DNA of 13,043 nucleotides from Candidatus Saccharimonadota bacterium. GTDB taxonomy: Bacteria; Patescibacteriota; Saccharimonadia; Saccharimonadales; Saccharimonadaceae. Under the pieces are notes generated by a model that was not told the DNA's origin, ran no database searches, and was given only the letters and a program-made list of their open reading frames with translations. The position numbers were made by a program, and so were the translations under genes. Of the stretch, positions 1 through 7,057 are shown piece after piece (within the stretch, counting starts at the first letter, position 1; every line of letters begins with the position of its first letter). Where the stretch lies: contig JAFWNO010000043.1 of NCBI GenBank assembly GCA_017510305.1, positions 1 through 13,043 of the forward strand, given 5' to 3'.

Positions 1-386
1 CTCTCGAGGGCGCGCTCAAACTTAAAGAAATTTCCTACACCGATGCTAACGCTTACCCCACCGGGGAATTAAAGCATGGCCCTATCGCGCTTGTCGATGA
101 TAACGCCTTTGAGTTTTTTCTCTTGCCAGAAAATGATCTATACGACAAAGCTCTCTCTGGCTTAGAAGAAGTCCTCGCTCGTGGCGGCCACGCCATCGTC
201 GTTACCGACAGTGCCAAGTTTGAGCATCCTGTAGAGGAGGTAATTCGCGTCAAGACTAGCCTGAAGCTTCTCACGCCGCTGCTCCTCAACGTGGTTTCTC
301 AGCTTTTTGCTTACAATTTTGCTGTTGCCAAAGGCCTGCCCGTCGACCAGCCTCGCAACCTTGCTAAGTCTGTCACGGTCGAATAA
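1..386 (+). CDS. glmS: Glutamine-fructose-6-phosphate aminotransferase (isomerizing), C-terminal part; 5' truncated by window
   Basis: This is the last 127 codons of GlmS, which makes glucosamine-6-phosphate from fructose-6-phosphate and glutamine in the cytoplasm, the first committed step to UDP-GlcNAc. The reading frame is open from base 3 and runs in from outside the window, so the in-frame ATG at 123 is not the start. Visible landmarks belong to the second SIS (isomerase) domain. EGALKLKE matches the Glu/Lys/Glu catalytic segment of E. coli GlmS (E481, K485, E488). GELKHGP carries the conserved Lys-His. The protein ends in the diagnostic C-tail PRNLAKSVTVE, whose lysine takes part in sugar binding. 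The stop codon TAA shares its last A with the ATG of the next gene, so translation is probably coupled. Identification is firm; the N-terminal glutaminase domain lies outside the window. Confidence 0.96.
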   Translation, partial: LEGALKLKEISYTDANAYPTGELKHGPIALVDDNAFEFFLLPENDLYDKALSGLEEVLARGGHAIVVTDSAKFEHPVEEVIRVKTSLKLLTPLLLNVVSQLFAYNFAVAKGLPVDQPRNLAKSVTVE

Positions 387-2032
387 TGCGTCTAAAACAT
401 CCTATCACTTATCTTGTTATTGCTGCTCTTTTCGCATTGGCACCACTCATCTCTAACAATTATTTTGATGATAGTCACGACACGCCATTTCATATCCAAA
501 GCGTTATCGGTTTAGAGCAGGGAAGCGATAATATCTTCGAGATTTTTAATGCCAAAACATTTGAGTATATCTCTTACGATTATGGTTACGGGGAGGGTGT
601 TTTCTATCCACAGCTTCCGCATCAAATTGCTGCCACTATCTTACATTTTGGTAAACACTTCGGCATGGATGTGCTAGATGCATTAAAGGTTACAAATTTT
701 CTCGGTCTTGCTCTTTCTGGAATTTTTATGTATTTATTAATGGTGCGTATTGCTAAAAACAAAGTTGCAGCATTTCTATCCGCACTATTTTACATGACTG
801 CACCGTATCATCTAGGTGACATTTTTATTCGTGATGCTTTCAACGAATCGTTCTTCTTCACATTTATTCCGCTTGCTATTTTGTCTCTACATGAACTTCT
901 TTCAGACAACTATCGCACATTCTTTATTTGTTTTGTTGTTGGTTTTGTCGGCTTAATCAATACTCATCTCGTAATGACTGTATTCTTTATATTATTTTTA
1001 GTGGCAGCTTCGCTCATTTCCTTTAAGCAATTATTTACATGGCAGCGGCTTAGATGCCTTATTCTCGCAACCATCATCGTCAGCGTCATAGTGCTACCAT
1101 TTATAATTCCAATGATAGAAAATAAACAAAATTATCAATATGCAGTATTTGCTGATTCTTACATGTATACTATGGAAAAAATAAATGCCAGCCGAGTATC
1201 ACTAATGCGTTTCATTGTTCCTAATGACAATACTAATGTTATTCCTTACAACTTCAATTTGTTACTCCTCGTCCTAGTGTCATTATCCATACTTAATTAT
1301 CGTAGACTCATCAACAAACAAAGCAGATTTCTGATTATCTTTGCTACCGTCTCTGGCATGCTTAGCATTATTATGATGTCAGATTTTATCTCTTGGGAAC
1401 ATTATCCTAGTATCCTACGCAACATCCAATTTCCATGGCGGCTAGAAATTTTTACGATCTTTGGCGCCAGCGCCCTAGCTGGGCTAGCACTGAACCATTA
1501 CAAAGCCTACCTAAATACATCGCTCATTATGCTATGTGTCCTTTCTTGTGTCGCTAGTATTCTATTTGTCCAAGCTAGGCAAGATTATCGCACTTATGAT
1601 ATCTCTTCTGTAAAATATGAATATGCTGATTACTACCCAGCACAACTATTGGATGCTCCAGAGTATCTGCCAAATCGTCCGCACGAAGTTATGATCACCT
1701 CTGGTGACGCTACCATTTCAAATTATATTGATAATGGCAATGATGGCTTAAGTTTTGATATTAACAATGTAGATGGTGATATAACTATAGAAATCCCTAG
1801 GTTATACTATCTTGGTTATCGTGTAGCTGTGAATGATAGTTCAGATGTAGATTACTCTGTTAGCCCTAATGGCCTAGTTAGTATATCGCTTGGTCAAGAT
1901 GCTCATGTCAGTGTCAAATATGTCGGCACTGCAAGTAGTAATATTGCCACAGCATTTAGTATACTTACTCTATTTTCCTTTGTGTCTTGGGTTAGCTTCA
2001 GTAGTATACGTAAAAGCAAAAAAGTGGTATAA
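386..2032 (+). CDS. Multi-spanning membrane protein, PTPS-related / GT-C-like
   Basis: This is a 548-residue integral membrane protein with roughly a dozen hydrophobic segments, the first at residues 8-24. Layout and motifs resemble the bacterial family called '6-pyruvoyl-tetrahydropterin synthase related, membrane protein' (PF10131). That name is historical; the fold is GT-C glycosyltransferase-like. An acidic cluster FDDSHDTPFH (about residues 27-36) follows the first hydrophobic segment, where GT-C enzymes carry catalytic or metal-binding acidic residues. GEGVFYPQLP and YHLGDIFIRDAFNE are typical of the family. A soluble beta-rich segment lies near residues 415-520, followed by a last transmembrane helix and a basic tail. 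It starts at the TAATG junction with glmS and has no separate Shine-Dalgarno. Its codons are visibly richer in A and T than those of glmS or the downstream sugar transferase, which could mean a different origin. A role in glycan transfer or lipid-linked sugar handling is inferred from neighbours; the substrate is unknown. Confidence 0.75.
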   Translation: MRLKHPITYLVIAALFALAPLISNNYFDDSHDTPFHIQSVIGLEQGSDNIFEIFNAKTFEYISYDYGYGEGVFYPQLPHQIAATILHFGKHFGMDVLDALKVTNFLGLALSGIFMYLLMVRIAKNKVAAFLSALFYMTAPYHLGDIFIRDAFNESFFFTFIPLAILSLHELLSDNYRTFFICFVVGFVGLINTHLVMTVFFILFLVAASLISFKQLFTWQRLRCLILATIIVSVIVLPFIIPMIENKQNYQYAVFADSYMYTMEKINASRVSLMRFIVPNDNTNVIPYNFNLLLLVLVSLSILNYRRLINKQSRFLIIFATVSGMLSIIMMSDFISWEHYPSILRNIQFPWRLEIFTIFGASALAGLALNHYKAYLNTSLIMLCVLSCVASILFVQARQDYRTYDISSVKYEYADYYPAQLLDAPEYLPNRPHEVMITSGDATISNYIDNGNDGLSFDINNVDGDITIEIPRLYYLGYRVAVNDSSDVDYSVSPNGLVSISLGQDAHVSVKYVGTASSNIATAFSILTLFSFVSWVSFSSIRKSKKVV

Positions 2033-2033
2033 T
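2025..2033 (+). promoter_or_regulatory. Extended -10 promoter giving a leaderless transcript
   Basis: The sequence TGGTATAAT is a perfect extended -10 element (TGn plus TATAAT) and overlaps the stop codon of the upstream membrane protein. Only 7 nt (2034-2040) separate the hexamer from the ATG at 2041. A normal start site 6-8 nt after the -10 would therefore fall on or next to the start codon, and no Shine-Dalgarno lies in between. The same arrangement precedes pta at 9174, which supports it as a real promoter type here. No good -35 box was identified. Confidence 0.6.
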
Positions 2034-2040
2034 TATAGAT

Positions 2041-3087
2041 ATGAAGAAAGACCCAGGTCTGGTATTTCGTATCTGTTTAATGTTGGGCGATGCTTTTGCG
2101 ATAGTTTTTTCTTTTGCCTTTGCCTACTACATCCGCACCCACATCGATACTCGCCCATATTATTTCAATTCCGAGCTCTGGGATTTTGCTCTCACCATCC
2201 TATTTCTCGTGCCCATCTGGTTAATTATCCTTGCCGCTCTTGGTCTCTATAAAAAGTCCGTCTTTCTTGGCTCTCATCTTAACGAAGCCAGCAAGCTACT
2301 CATCGCTTCCGCCCTCGGTACCATGACTATCATCACCTACGATTTCTTTTATCAGCATAACCTTTTTCCAGTTCGCCTTGTCGCCATCTGGGCTACACTA
2401 CTTTGTTTTATCTTTCTCATTATTATCCGTAATATCTTGCGGCTATTTCGCCGCCAATTCATCCGTGCAGACCGCGGCACTATTCGCGCCATCGTTATCG
2501 GCGATAGTAAAAATACCGAGTACCTGCTCGAGCAAATTGCGGCCAATCCCGAGGCTGGCTATCGTCTTTCTGGCGTAGTAGCAGGAAATAGCTACATTCC
2601 CGAAGAATTCAGAAATAAAAAGTTTTCCAGCCTCTCTGCTGCTCTCGCTCACACTCGCCCAGACGTTATCTTTCAAACGGACGAGAATCAAACAGAGTAT
2701 GTCTATAAGCAGGCCATCGACCGCCATCTATTATACTATTTTATTCCTAGTGAGGCCGCCCTTTCTACCCAATTCGGCCAATTAGAATTAATCGGCGATA
2801 TCCCCTCTATCCTTGTCAAAGTCACTCCGCTCATCGGCGGCGCTAGAGTTTTGAAAAGGTTAACAGATATTATTCTCGGCTTAATTATTACTATCCTTGC
2901 ACTTATCCCAATGGTCATCATCTGGTTAGTCTCCAAGTTTTCTGATATTAAACATTCGCCCATCTATAAAGACGAGCGCCTTTCTCTCTACAATAAGCAT
3001 ATTTGTATTTACAAATTCCGCTCGATGAAACCAGAATATAGCGGTCTTACTCCCGAGGAGGCCTTCACTAAAATGGGAAAGCCATAG
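2041..3087 (+). CDS. Polyprenyl-phosphate sugar-1-phosphate transferase, N-terminal part ending at an in-frame TAG
   Basis: These 348 codons encode the membrane and CoA-binding-like part of a bacterial sugar transferase of the WbaP/EPS type. Such enzymes move a sugar-1-phosphate from a nucleotide sugar to undecaprenyl phosphate to start a lipid-linked glycan. Four to five hydrophobic helices occupy about residues 8-132. A Rossmann-like domain follows (IRAIVIGDS near residues 150-160). The transferase domain begins at about residue 278 with VLKRLTDIILGL, the membrane-reentrant helix, and contains the conserved YKFRSM at 324-329. The frame then stops at TAG 3085-3087, right after MGKP, while homology continues in the same frame from 3088. 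The catalytic Asp-Glu pair lies beyond the stop, so this product alone should be inactive. The start is the ATG behind a leaderless-type promoter. It is either a recent nonsense mutation, a sequencing error or a suppressed stop. Confidence 0.85.
   Translation: MKKDPGLVFRICLMLGDAFAIVFSFAFAYYIRTHIDTRPYYFNSELWDFALTILFLVPIWLIILAALGLYKKSVFLGSHLNEASKLLIASALGTMTIITYDFFYQHNLFPVRLVAIWATLLCFIFLIIIRNILRLFRRQFIRADRGTIRAIVIGDSKNTEYLLEQIAANPEAGYRLSGVVAGNSYIPEEFRNKKFSSLSAALAHTRPDVIFQTDENQTEYVYKQAIDRHLLYYFIPSEAALSTQFGQLELIGDIPSILVKVTPLIGGARVLKRLTDIILGLIITILALIPMVIIWLVSKFSDIKHSPIYKDERLSLYNKHICIYKFRSMKPEYSGLTPEEAFTKMGKP
3085..3087 (+). other. In-frame amber codon interrupting the sugar transferase
   Basis: The TAG sits between GKP and [12 protein letters not shown] in one continuous frame from 2041 to 3462. 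Without it the gene would encode 473 residues, a normal size for a full-length sugar transferase. A single base change from GAG or CAG would create this codon, and a Glu or Gln would fit the family at this position. TAG also ends pta and the GtrA-like gene in this window, so general reassignment of TAG to an amino acid is unlikely. Suppression cannot be excluded from sequence alone. Confidence 0.8.
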
Positions 3088-3462
3088 TTGATAGAGAAAT
3101 ATCGCAAGAATGGCGATTATCTCAAGAATGATCCTCGCATCACTAAACTTGGCAAATTCCTCCGCTCTACCTCTCTGGATGAATTGCCTCAATTATTCAA
3201 CGTATTAAAAGGCGACATCTCGCTAGTTGGTCCCCGCGCGCTCGTGCCAGGCGAATTAAAAGATTACGGCGATCGTTCACTCCTCCTATCCGTTAAATCC
3301 GGCCTCACCGGTCTCGCCCAAGTTTCCGGCCGCCGCGACATCTCCTTTGACGAGCGCCGCTCTCTAGATCTCTACTACGTCCAAAACTGGACTTTCCTCA
3401 TGGATATCCAAATTTTACTCCGCACTGTCGCCGTCGTACTACTTAGAAAAGGCGCAAAATGA
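3088..3462 (+). CDS. Sugar transferase, C-terminal catalytic part downstream of the amber codon
   Basis: This is the direct in-frame continuation (124 codons if read from the TTG at 3088) of the sugar transferase that stops at 3085-3087. It carries the most conserved part of the bacterial sugar transferase domain (PF02397). That includes [13 protein letters not shown], then [16 protein letters not shown] with the Asp-Glu catalytic dyad (residues 380-381 of the restored frame), then SLVGPRAL, and [12 protein letters not shown] near the end. The clean conservation after the stop argues that the lesion is very recent, is an error, or is bypassed. A purine-rich GGGAAAG about 8 nt before the TTG could allow weak reinitiation, but a product without the membrane helix would probably not work by itself. 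Its TGA stop overlaps the next ATG (ATGA), so translational coupling into the GT4 gene depends on ribosomes reading this part. Confidence 0.82.
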   Translation: MIEKYRKNGDYLKNDPRITKLGKFLRSTSLDELPQLFNVLKGDISLVGPRALVPGELKDYGDRSLLLSVKSGLTGLAQVSGRRDISFDERRSLDLYYVQNWTFLMDIQILLRTVAVVLLRKGAK

Positions 3463-4628
3463 AAGTCGCTATCGTTACCGATTGGCTCATTACGGTCGGC
3501 GGTGCCGAGCAAGTCCTAAAATCCATCCACGAGATGTATCCGCAGGCCCCCATCTATACCTCTCAGTATAATAAAAAGGGAATCGATTGGTTTAAAAACG
3601 CCGATGTTCGCACCGGTTGGCTACAAATCTTCCCAAGCGGTTGCCGTCGTTTTCTTGGTCCTCTCCGCCAATTCTACTTTTCCCATTTAGATCTATCCGA
3701 GTATGATTTAATCATCTCCGTTACGGGCGCCGAGGCCAAATCCGTCAAAAAGGGAAGTGCCACCCACATTTGCTACTGCCATGTCCCTACGCAATACTAC
3801 TGGCAGTTTTACGATAAATATCTAGAAAATCCAGGCTTCGGCCCTCTGGACCCGCTTGCTCGCCTAGGGCTAAAACTTTTAGTGAGGCCTTTAAGAAAGG
3901 CTGATTATAAAGCCGCCCAGCGCCCAGATTATTTTGTTACCATCTCTAGCTTTGCCGCAGAAGAAATCAAAAAAGCCTATAATAGGGAAGCAAGCATTAT
4001 CTTTCCTCCAGTAAACACAAGCGAATTCCACAGGGTTGTGGAAAAGAATACAATCAAAAAAGGGAAAAGTCAAGCCTCAAAATCCGAACAGACTATAACA
4101 TCAAACAACATAAAATCAAGTAAAAGTCAAATCTACATCAATTACTCCCGGCAAGTTACTTGGAAACGTTTAGATATAATTGTCAAATCATTTAAGAACA
4201 CAAAACTCCCACTTTTGCTAATTGGCGACGGCCCAGAACATAATAATTTAGTAAAAATTGCAAATGGTGCGCCTAATATTACCTTCCTTCCCGCCCTTCC
4301 GCAAGCAGACCTTATCGATTATTTGAAAAATTCAAAAGCCTTTATCTTTCCCTCAATGGAGCCTTTCGGTATTGCTCCAGTAGAGGCCCTTGCCGCCGGC
4401 GTGCCAGTCATCGCCTATAAAGGTGGCGGCGCCCTAGATTATATTAAAGATGGCAAAAACGGCCTTCTATTTAATAAACAGACTCCCGATTCTCTAACTA
4501 AAGTGATAAAAAAATTTGAACAGGCCAAATTGGACTCTCCCGAAAAAATCAGTAAATCTGTGGAAAACTTTTCCGCCCCCCGCTTCAAAAAGGCTATAAA
4601 GGATTTTATTAATGAAAAAACTAAATAA
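3459..4628 (+). CDS. GT4-family glycosyltransferase
   Basis: This is a 389-residue GT-B fold retaining glycosyltransferase, likely cytoplasmic and acting on the lipid-linked glycan started by the upstream sugar transferase. The N-terminal Rossmann domain begins [19 protein letters not shown], the glycine-rich acceptor-side loop of GT4 enzymes. [13 protein letters not shown] is typical of the WbaZ/mannosyltransferase-like branch. The C-terminal nucleotide-sugar domain has [11 protein letters not shown], then LLIGDGPE, and the E-x7-E motif in [15 protein letters not shown] (E301 and E309). Between the two domains, about residues 195-224 form a Lys/Ser/Asn-rich, low-complexity linker absent from typical relatives. 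It contains KSQ twice, encoded by an exact 9-nt repeat at 4065-4073 and 4122-4130. The start overlaps the preceding TGA as ATGA, with a weak AAAAGG upstream. Donor and acceptor sugars cannot be named. Confidence 0.88.
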   Translation: MKVAIVTDWLITVGGAEQVLKSIHEMYPQAPIYTSQYNKKGIDWFKNADVRTGWLQIFPSGCRRFLGPLRQFYFSHLDLSEYDLIISVTGAEAKSVKKGSATHICYCHVPTQYYWQFYDKYLENPGFGPLDPLARLGLKLLVRPLRKADYKAAQRPDYFVTISSFAAEEIKKAYNREASIIFPPVNTSEFHRVVEKNTIKKGKSQASKSEQTITSNNIKSSKSQIYINYSRQVTWKRLDIIVKSFKNTKLPLLLIGDGPEHNNLVKIANGAPNITFLPALPQADLIDYLKNSKAFIFPSMEPFGIAPVEALAAGVPVIAYKGGGALDYIKDGKNGLLFNKQTPDSLTKVIKKFEQAKLDSPEKISKSVENFSAPRFKKAIKDFINEKTK

Positions 4629-6192
4629 AATAGTAGAAATATTGCTAATTCTTTTGCCATCTATCCTATTTTTCTCCTACCATCCAAACATCAGCCTCGG
4701 CTCCACGGATTCTATGCATCTCGACCTTTCCCTTCCGCTCATTTCCCTCGCCCTCGTTTCCCTCTTTTCCCTCCCGCTACTTCCAAAAATTATCAAAAAT
4801 ACCCCTAAAAAAGCCCTAGTCGCTCTTGCGATAATTCCCTGTTATACAATATTTTCCCTAATTTGGTCAAGCAATCCTTTGCGCACTTTTCTTTCCGCTG
4901 GAGTTTTGATTTGCCTCGCAATTACTATCCTCGTCCTTCCATATATCGCTAAAAACACTCCAAAATTCGTATCAAAAACCAGCACTATCTTTCTTGCTAC
5001 CGCTACCGCTGTTTCGATTTTTGCTTGGCTCCAATCTATTTTAGACTTCTTAGGTGTTAGTCGTGAAGTGACTCTTCTCTGCGAAGGCTGTACATATCAA
5101 TCCTTCGGTTTTCCCCATCCAAATAGCTTTGCCATCGAGCCGCAATTCTTCGGTAATCTCCTTCTCGCCCCAAGTTTTCTATGCCTATACTATATATTAT
5201 ATCACAAAAAAGGTAAAAAGTCAATATTACCCTGCCCGCTTCTCTGGGCTATTGCCATTTTTCTCATAATTACTCTATTCTTCACCTTTTCCCGCGGCGC
5301 TATCTATGCCTTCCTCGCCAGCATCGCATGTCTCACCATTTATCAATTATTCAAAAAGCACTACAAATATCTTATTCTCATCCCCGTAATTCTCTGCTGT
5401 GCAATCTTCTCCCTTATCTGTCAAGGGGTATTCGCCGAAATCTCCCCCACCACTGACACCTTCACCTCCGCCATCACCAAATCCATCCACCATCTCTCCC
5501 TCGGCAAAATAGACCTCCGTGTAAATCTTAAGGAGGAAAAATGTGATACTATGCATGGACAGGGTCAGGCTGCGGATGTGTCTTCTCGGGATCTATTTTG
5601 CGACCGCCCCTTGGGACGCGGAACGAAGTACGGGCAAAATACGATAGGGGGCGACCCTGTAACGACAGGCGTCGCGACCGGTGCCCGAGAAGGCACGTCC
5701 GAGCCGGAGCCTGTAGGGGTAGAGGATGCAGATGAAAAGATTAGTAGTTTCGACGGCTATGTTGAGGACTCAACAAACATCAGACTTGAACTCAACGAAA
5801 TGGCTCTAGACACCTGGAACGACAGCCCGAGAAATATCTTCCTTGGCGCTGGCCTCGGCGGCGCTGGCCCCGTCTTATATCAAAAATTCCCAGACCTCGG
5901 CACCGAAAAACAAATCGTCCAAAATGAATATTTCAGTCTTCTCCTAGAATTTGGCCTCGTCGGCATTGCCATAATCATTGCTGCCGCGATACTAATCGTC
6001 ACCTCAATCAAGATAAAAGACAAATCTCAAAAAGCTTGGCTACTTACTCTTCTTTTTGCTTACGCCATTACTCTTCTTTTCTTCTCTGGCCTGCCTAACG
6101 CCCTTCACATCTACCTTCTCCCCTTCTACGCTACACTCTTTAGTAAACACCAATTTCTCATAAACGGCAAAATTAAGAAACATAATCACTAA
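4612..6192 (+). CDS. O-antigen ligase/polymerase-like (Wzy_C) membrane protein
   Basis: This 526-residue polytopic membrane protein has about ten hydrophobic helices. It resembles the O-antigen ligase / Wzy_C family (PF04932), which polymerises or transfers lipid-linked glycans on the outer face of the membrane. Family features include the helix with FFTFSRGAIYAFLASIA, then a large external loop, then NIRLELNEMALDTWNDSPRN and the glycine-rich FLGAGLGGAGPVLY. Last come QNEYFSLLLEFGLVG and two terminal helices. The start at 4612 lies 17 bp inside the preceding gene and has AAAGGA 8 nt upstream. The external loop contains about 60 residues (roughly 312-371) that look foreign: G-rich on the coding strand, full of inverted repeats and lacking hydrophobic pattern. 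They are described separately as an in-frame insertion. The last 153 bp overlap the convergent GtrA-like gene. Whether it acts as polymerase or ligase is not decidable here. Confidence 0.82.
   Translation: MKKLNKIVEILLILLPSILFFSYHPNISLGSTDSMHLDLSLPLISLALVSLFSLPLLPKIIKNTPKKALVALAIIPCYTIFSLIWSSNPLRTFLSAGVLICLAITILVLPYIAKNTPKFVSKTSTIFLATATAVSIFAWLQSILDFLGVSREVTLLCEGCTYQSFGFPHPNSFAIEPQFFGNLLLAPSFLCLYYILYHKKGKKSILPCPLLWAIAIFLIITLFFTFSRGAIYAFLASIACLTIYQLFKKHYKYLILIPVILCCAIFSLICQGVFAEISPTTDTFTSAITKSIHHLSLGKIDLRVNLKEEKCDTMHGQGQAADVSSRDLFCDRPLGRGTKYGQNTIGGDPVTTGVATGAREGTSEPEPVGVEDADEKISSFDGYVEDSTNIRLELNEMALDTWNDSPRNIFLGAGLGGAGPVLYQKFPDLGTEKQIVQNEYFSLLLEFGLVGIAIIIAAAILIVTSIKIKDKSQKAWLLTLLFAYAITLLFFSGLPNALHIYLLPFYATLFSKHQFLINGKIKKHNH
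5559..5714 (+). repeat. Putative palindromic element inserted in frame in the O-antigen ligase gene
   Basis: This stretch differs sharply from the pyrimidine-rich coding sequence around it and is dense in inverted repeats. A 10-bp stem with one bulged C and an AACG loop forms at 5651-5675 (GCGAC CCTGT / ACAGG GTCGC). GTGCC/GGCAC pairs at 5681-5685 and 5692-5696. ACAGGGTC (5559-5566) can pair with GACCCTGT (5653-5660), CGGGCA (5631-5636) with TGCCCG (5682-5687), and ATTTTGC (5595-5601) with GCAAAAT (5634-5640). Near-terminal inverted ends are CAGGCTGCGG (5566-5575) and CCGGAGCCTG (5704-5713), matching at 9 of 10 positions. It keeps the host frame open. The boundaries are approximate and no target duplication was recognised. 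A Rickettsia-palindromic-element-like insertion is the closest analogy; the coding strand may alternatively be a fast-evolving loop. Confidence 0.55.
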
Positions 6193-6618
6193 AGTCATCA
6201 GTACATACACTCCAGTACTTTTTACGAATTCATAATTAAATATCCACGAAGTCAAAAAGTAAATAAATCCATATAGCCAGTCAAAACATGTCGAAAATAG
6301 CCATGTCAGCGGTGGCCGAAGTCCAAATACTGCTATCGCATTCCAAATAACGAATTTTACTACCCCATATTTTCCCGGATCGCGCTCCTTCCAAGTGATA
6401 TTATTATGCATTATGTATGCCGCAAAAGTCGCCACCACCCCAGACACTACAGCCGAAATTGCCAAATTGTCCTTAAATAATATATTTAACGAAAATTGAT
6501 AAGTCAAAAAGTCTACTATTGTAGCAGCAATTCCTACTCCGGCAAATTTCAAAACTTTCTTAAAATTCTTCTCGCCGGATTTTTCCTCTACTTCTAGCTC
6601 AAGTTTAATTTCTGCCAT
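6040..6618 (-). CDS. GtrA-like membrane protein
   Basis: This 192-residue protein of the GtrA-like family (PF04138) consists of four-helix membrane proteins linked to polyprenyl-phosphate sugar flipping or cell-surface glycan modification. A charged 20-residue N-terminus precedes four hydrophobic helices (about residues 22-48, 52-72, 86-110 and 135-152). FKKVLKFAGVGIAATIVDF matches the family's opening motif, and LNFAVYEKLVF its closing one. The last 32 residues form a hydrophilic Lys/Glu-rich tail ending in KKKSK that lies antisense to the last helix of the O-antigen ligase gene. The start has a good Shine-Dalgarno (AAGGAG, 6 nt upstream) and overlaps the preceding GNAT gene by 14 bp, so it is the fourth gene of the pta operon. 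Stop is TAG. Confidence 0.85.
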   Translation of the reverse strand: MAEIKLELEVEEKSGEKNFKKVLKFAGVGIAATIVDFLTYQFSLNILFKDNLAISAVVSGVVATFAAYIMHNNITWKERDPGKYGVVKFVIWNAIAVFGLRPPLTWLFSTCFDWLYGFIYFLTSWIFNYEFVKSTGVYVLMTLVIMFLNFAVYEKLVFTKECSVEGEKVDVKGVRQAREEKKSNGVSKKKSK

Positions 6619-7057
6619 GTAACTCCTTTCTAAAGAAGTTTGTCTTATAAATTTCTGCGCCTTTATCTTGGTAGAATTTCCAAGCCGCCTCTCGCCCCTC
6701 TCCAGAGGTGAATTCTAAATCTGTTGCACCCTTCTCTAATCCCCACCGAATAATCTCGTCCCAAATTAATGTGCCAATTCCTTGCCCGCGCGCCTCGCTT
6801 GTTACCACAAAATCTTCCAAGTAAACATTTTTTCTTACAATCGCCCCCATCGTCACGGATACTACCGCCATCCCCAGTATTTGCTCTCCATTTTTTGCTA
6901 AAATCAAATCATGATATGGCGAATCTATCACTTCTAAAAACCACTCCTTTGGTATCTCGCCTCTGTCGCGCCCGCTTCTAGACAGTTCAATTAAAAGCCC
7001 CCTCACCGCTTCCCCTACCTCTGGTGTATATTGAGTTAATCTTTCAATTTCTGGCAT
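6605..7057 (-). CDS. GNAT-family N-acetyltransferase
   Basis: This 150-residue acetyltransferase has a single GNAT domain (PF00583 type), which transfers acetyl from acetyl-CoA to an amine. The acetyl-CoA pyrophosphate-binding motif A is clear: VYLEDFVVTSEARGQGIG around residues 98-115. WKFYQDKGAEIYKTNFFRKEL forms the typical C-terminal strand-helix-strand. The ATG is preceded by a strong GAGGAGG, and the gene overlaps glmM upstream by 22 bp and the GtrA-like gene downstream by 14 bp. Its length and layout resemble small GNATs in general, including eukaryotic-type glucosamine-phosphate acetyltransferases (GNA1). Its place behind pta and glmM makes an amino-sugar substrate thinkable, but no sequence residue proves this; the substrate should be treated as unknown. 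Confidence 0.85.
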   Translation of the reverse strand: MPEIERLTQYTPEVGEAVRGLLIELSRSGRDRGEIPKEWFLEVIDSPYHDLILAKNGEQILGMAVVSVTMGAIVRKNVYLEDFVVTSEARGQGIGTLIWDEIIRWGLEKGATDLEFTSGEGREAAWKFYQDKGAEIYKTNFFRKELHGRN

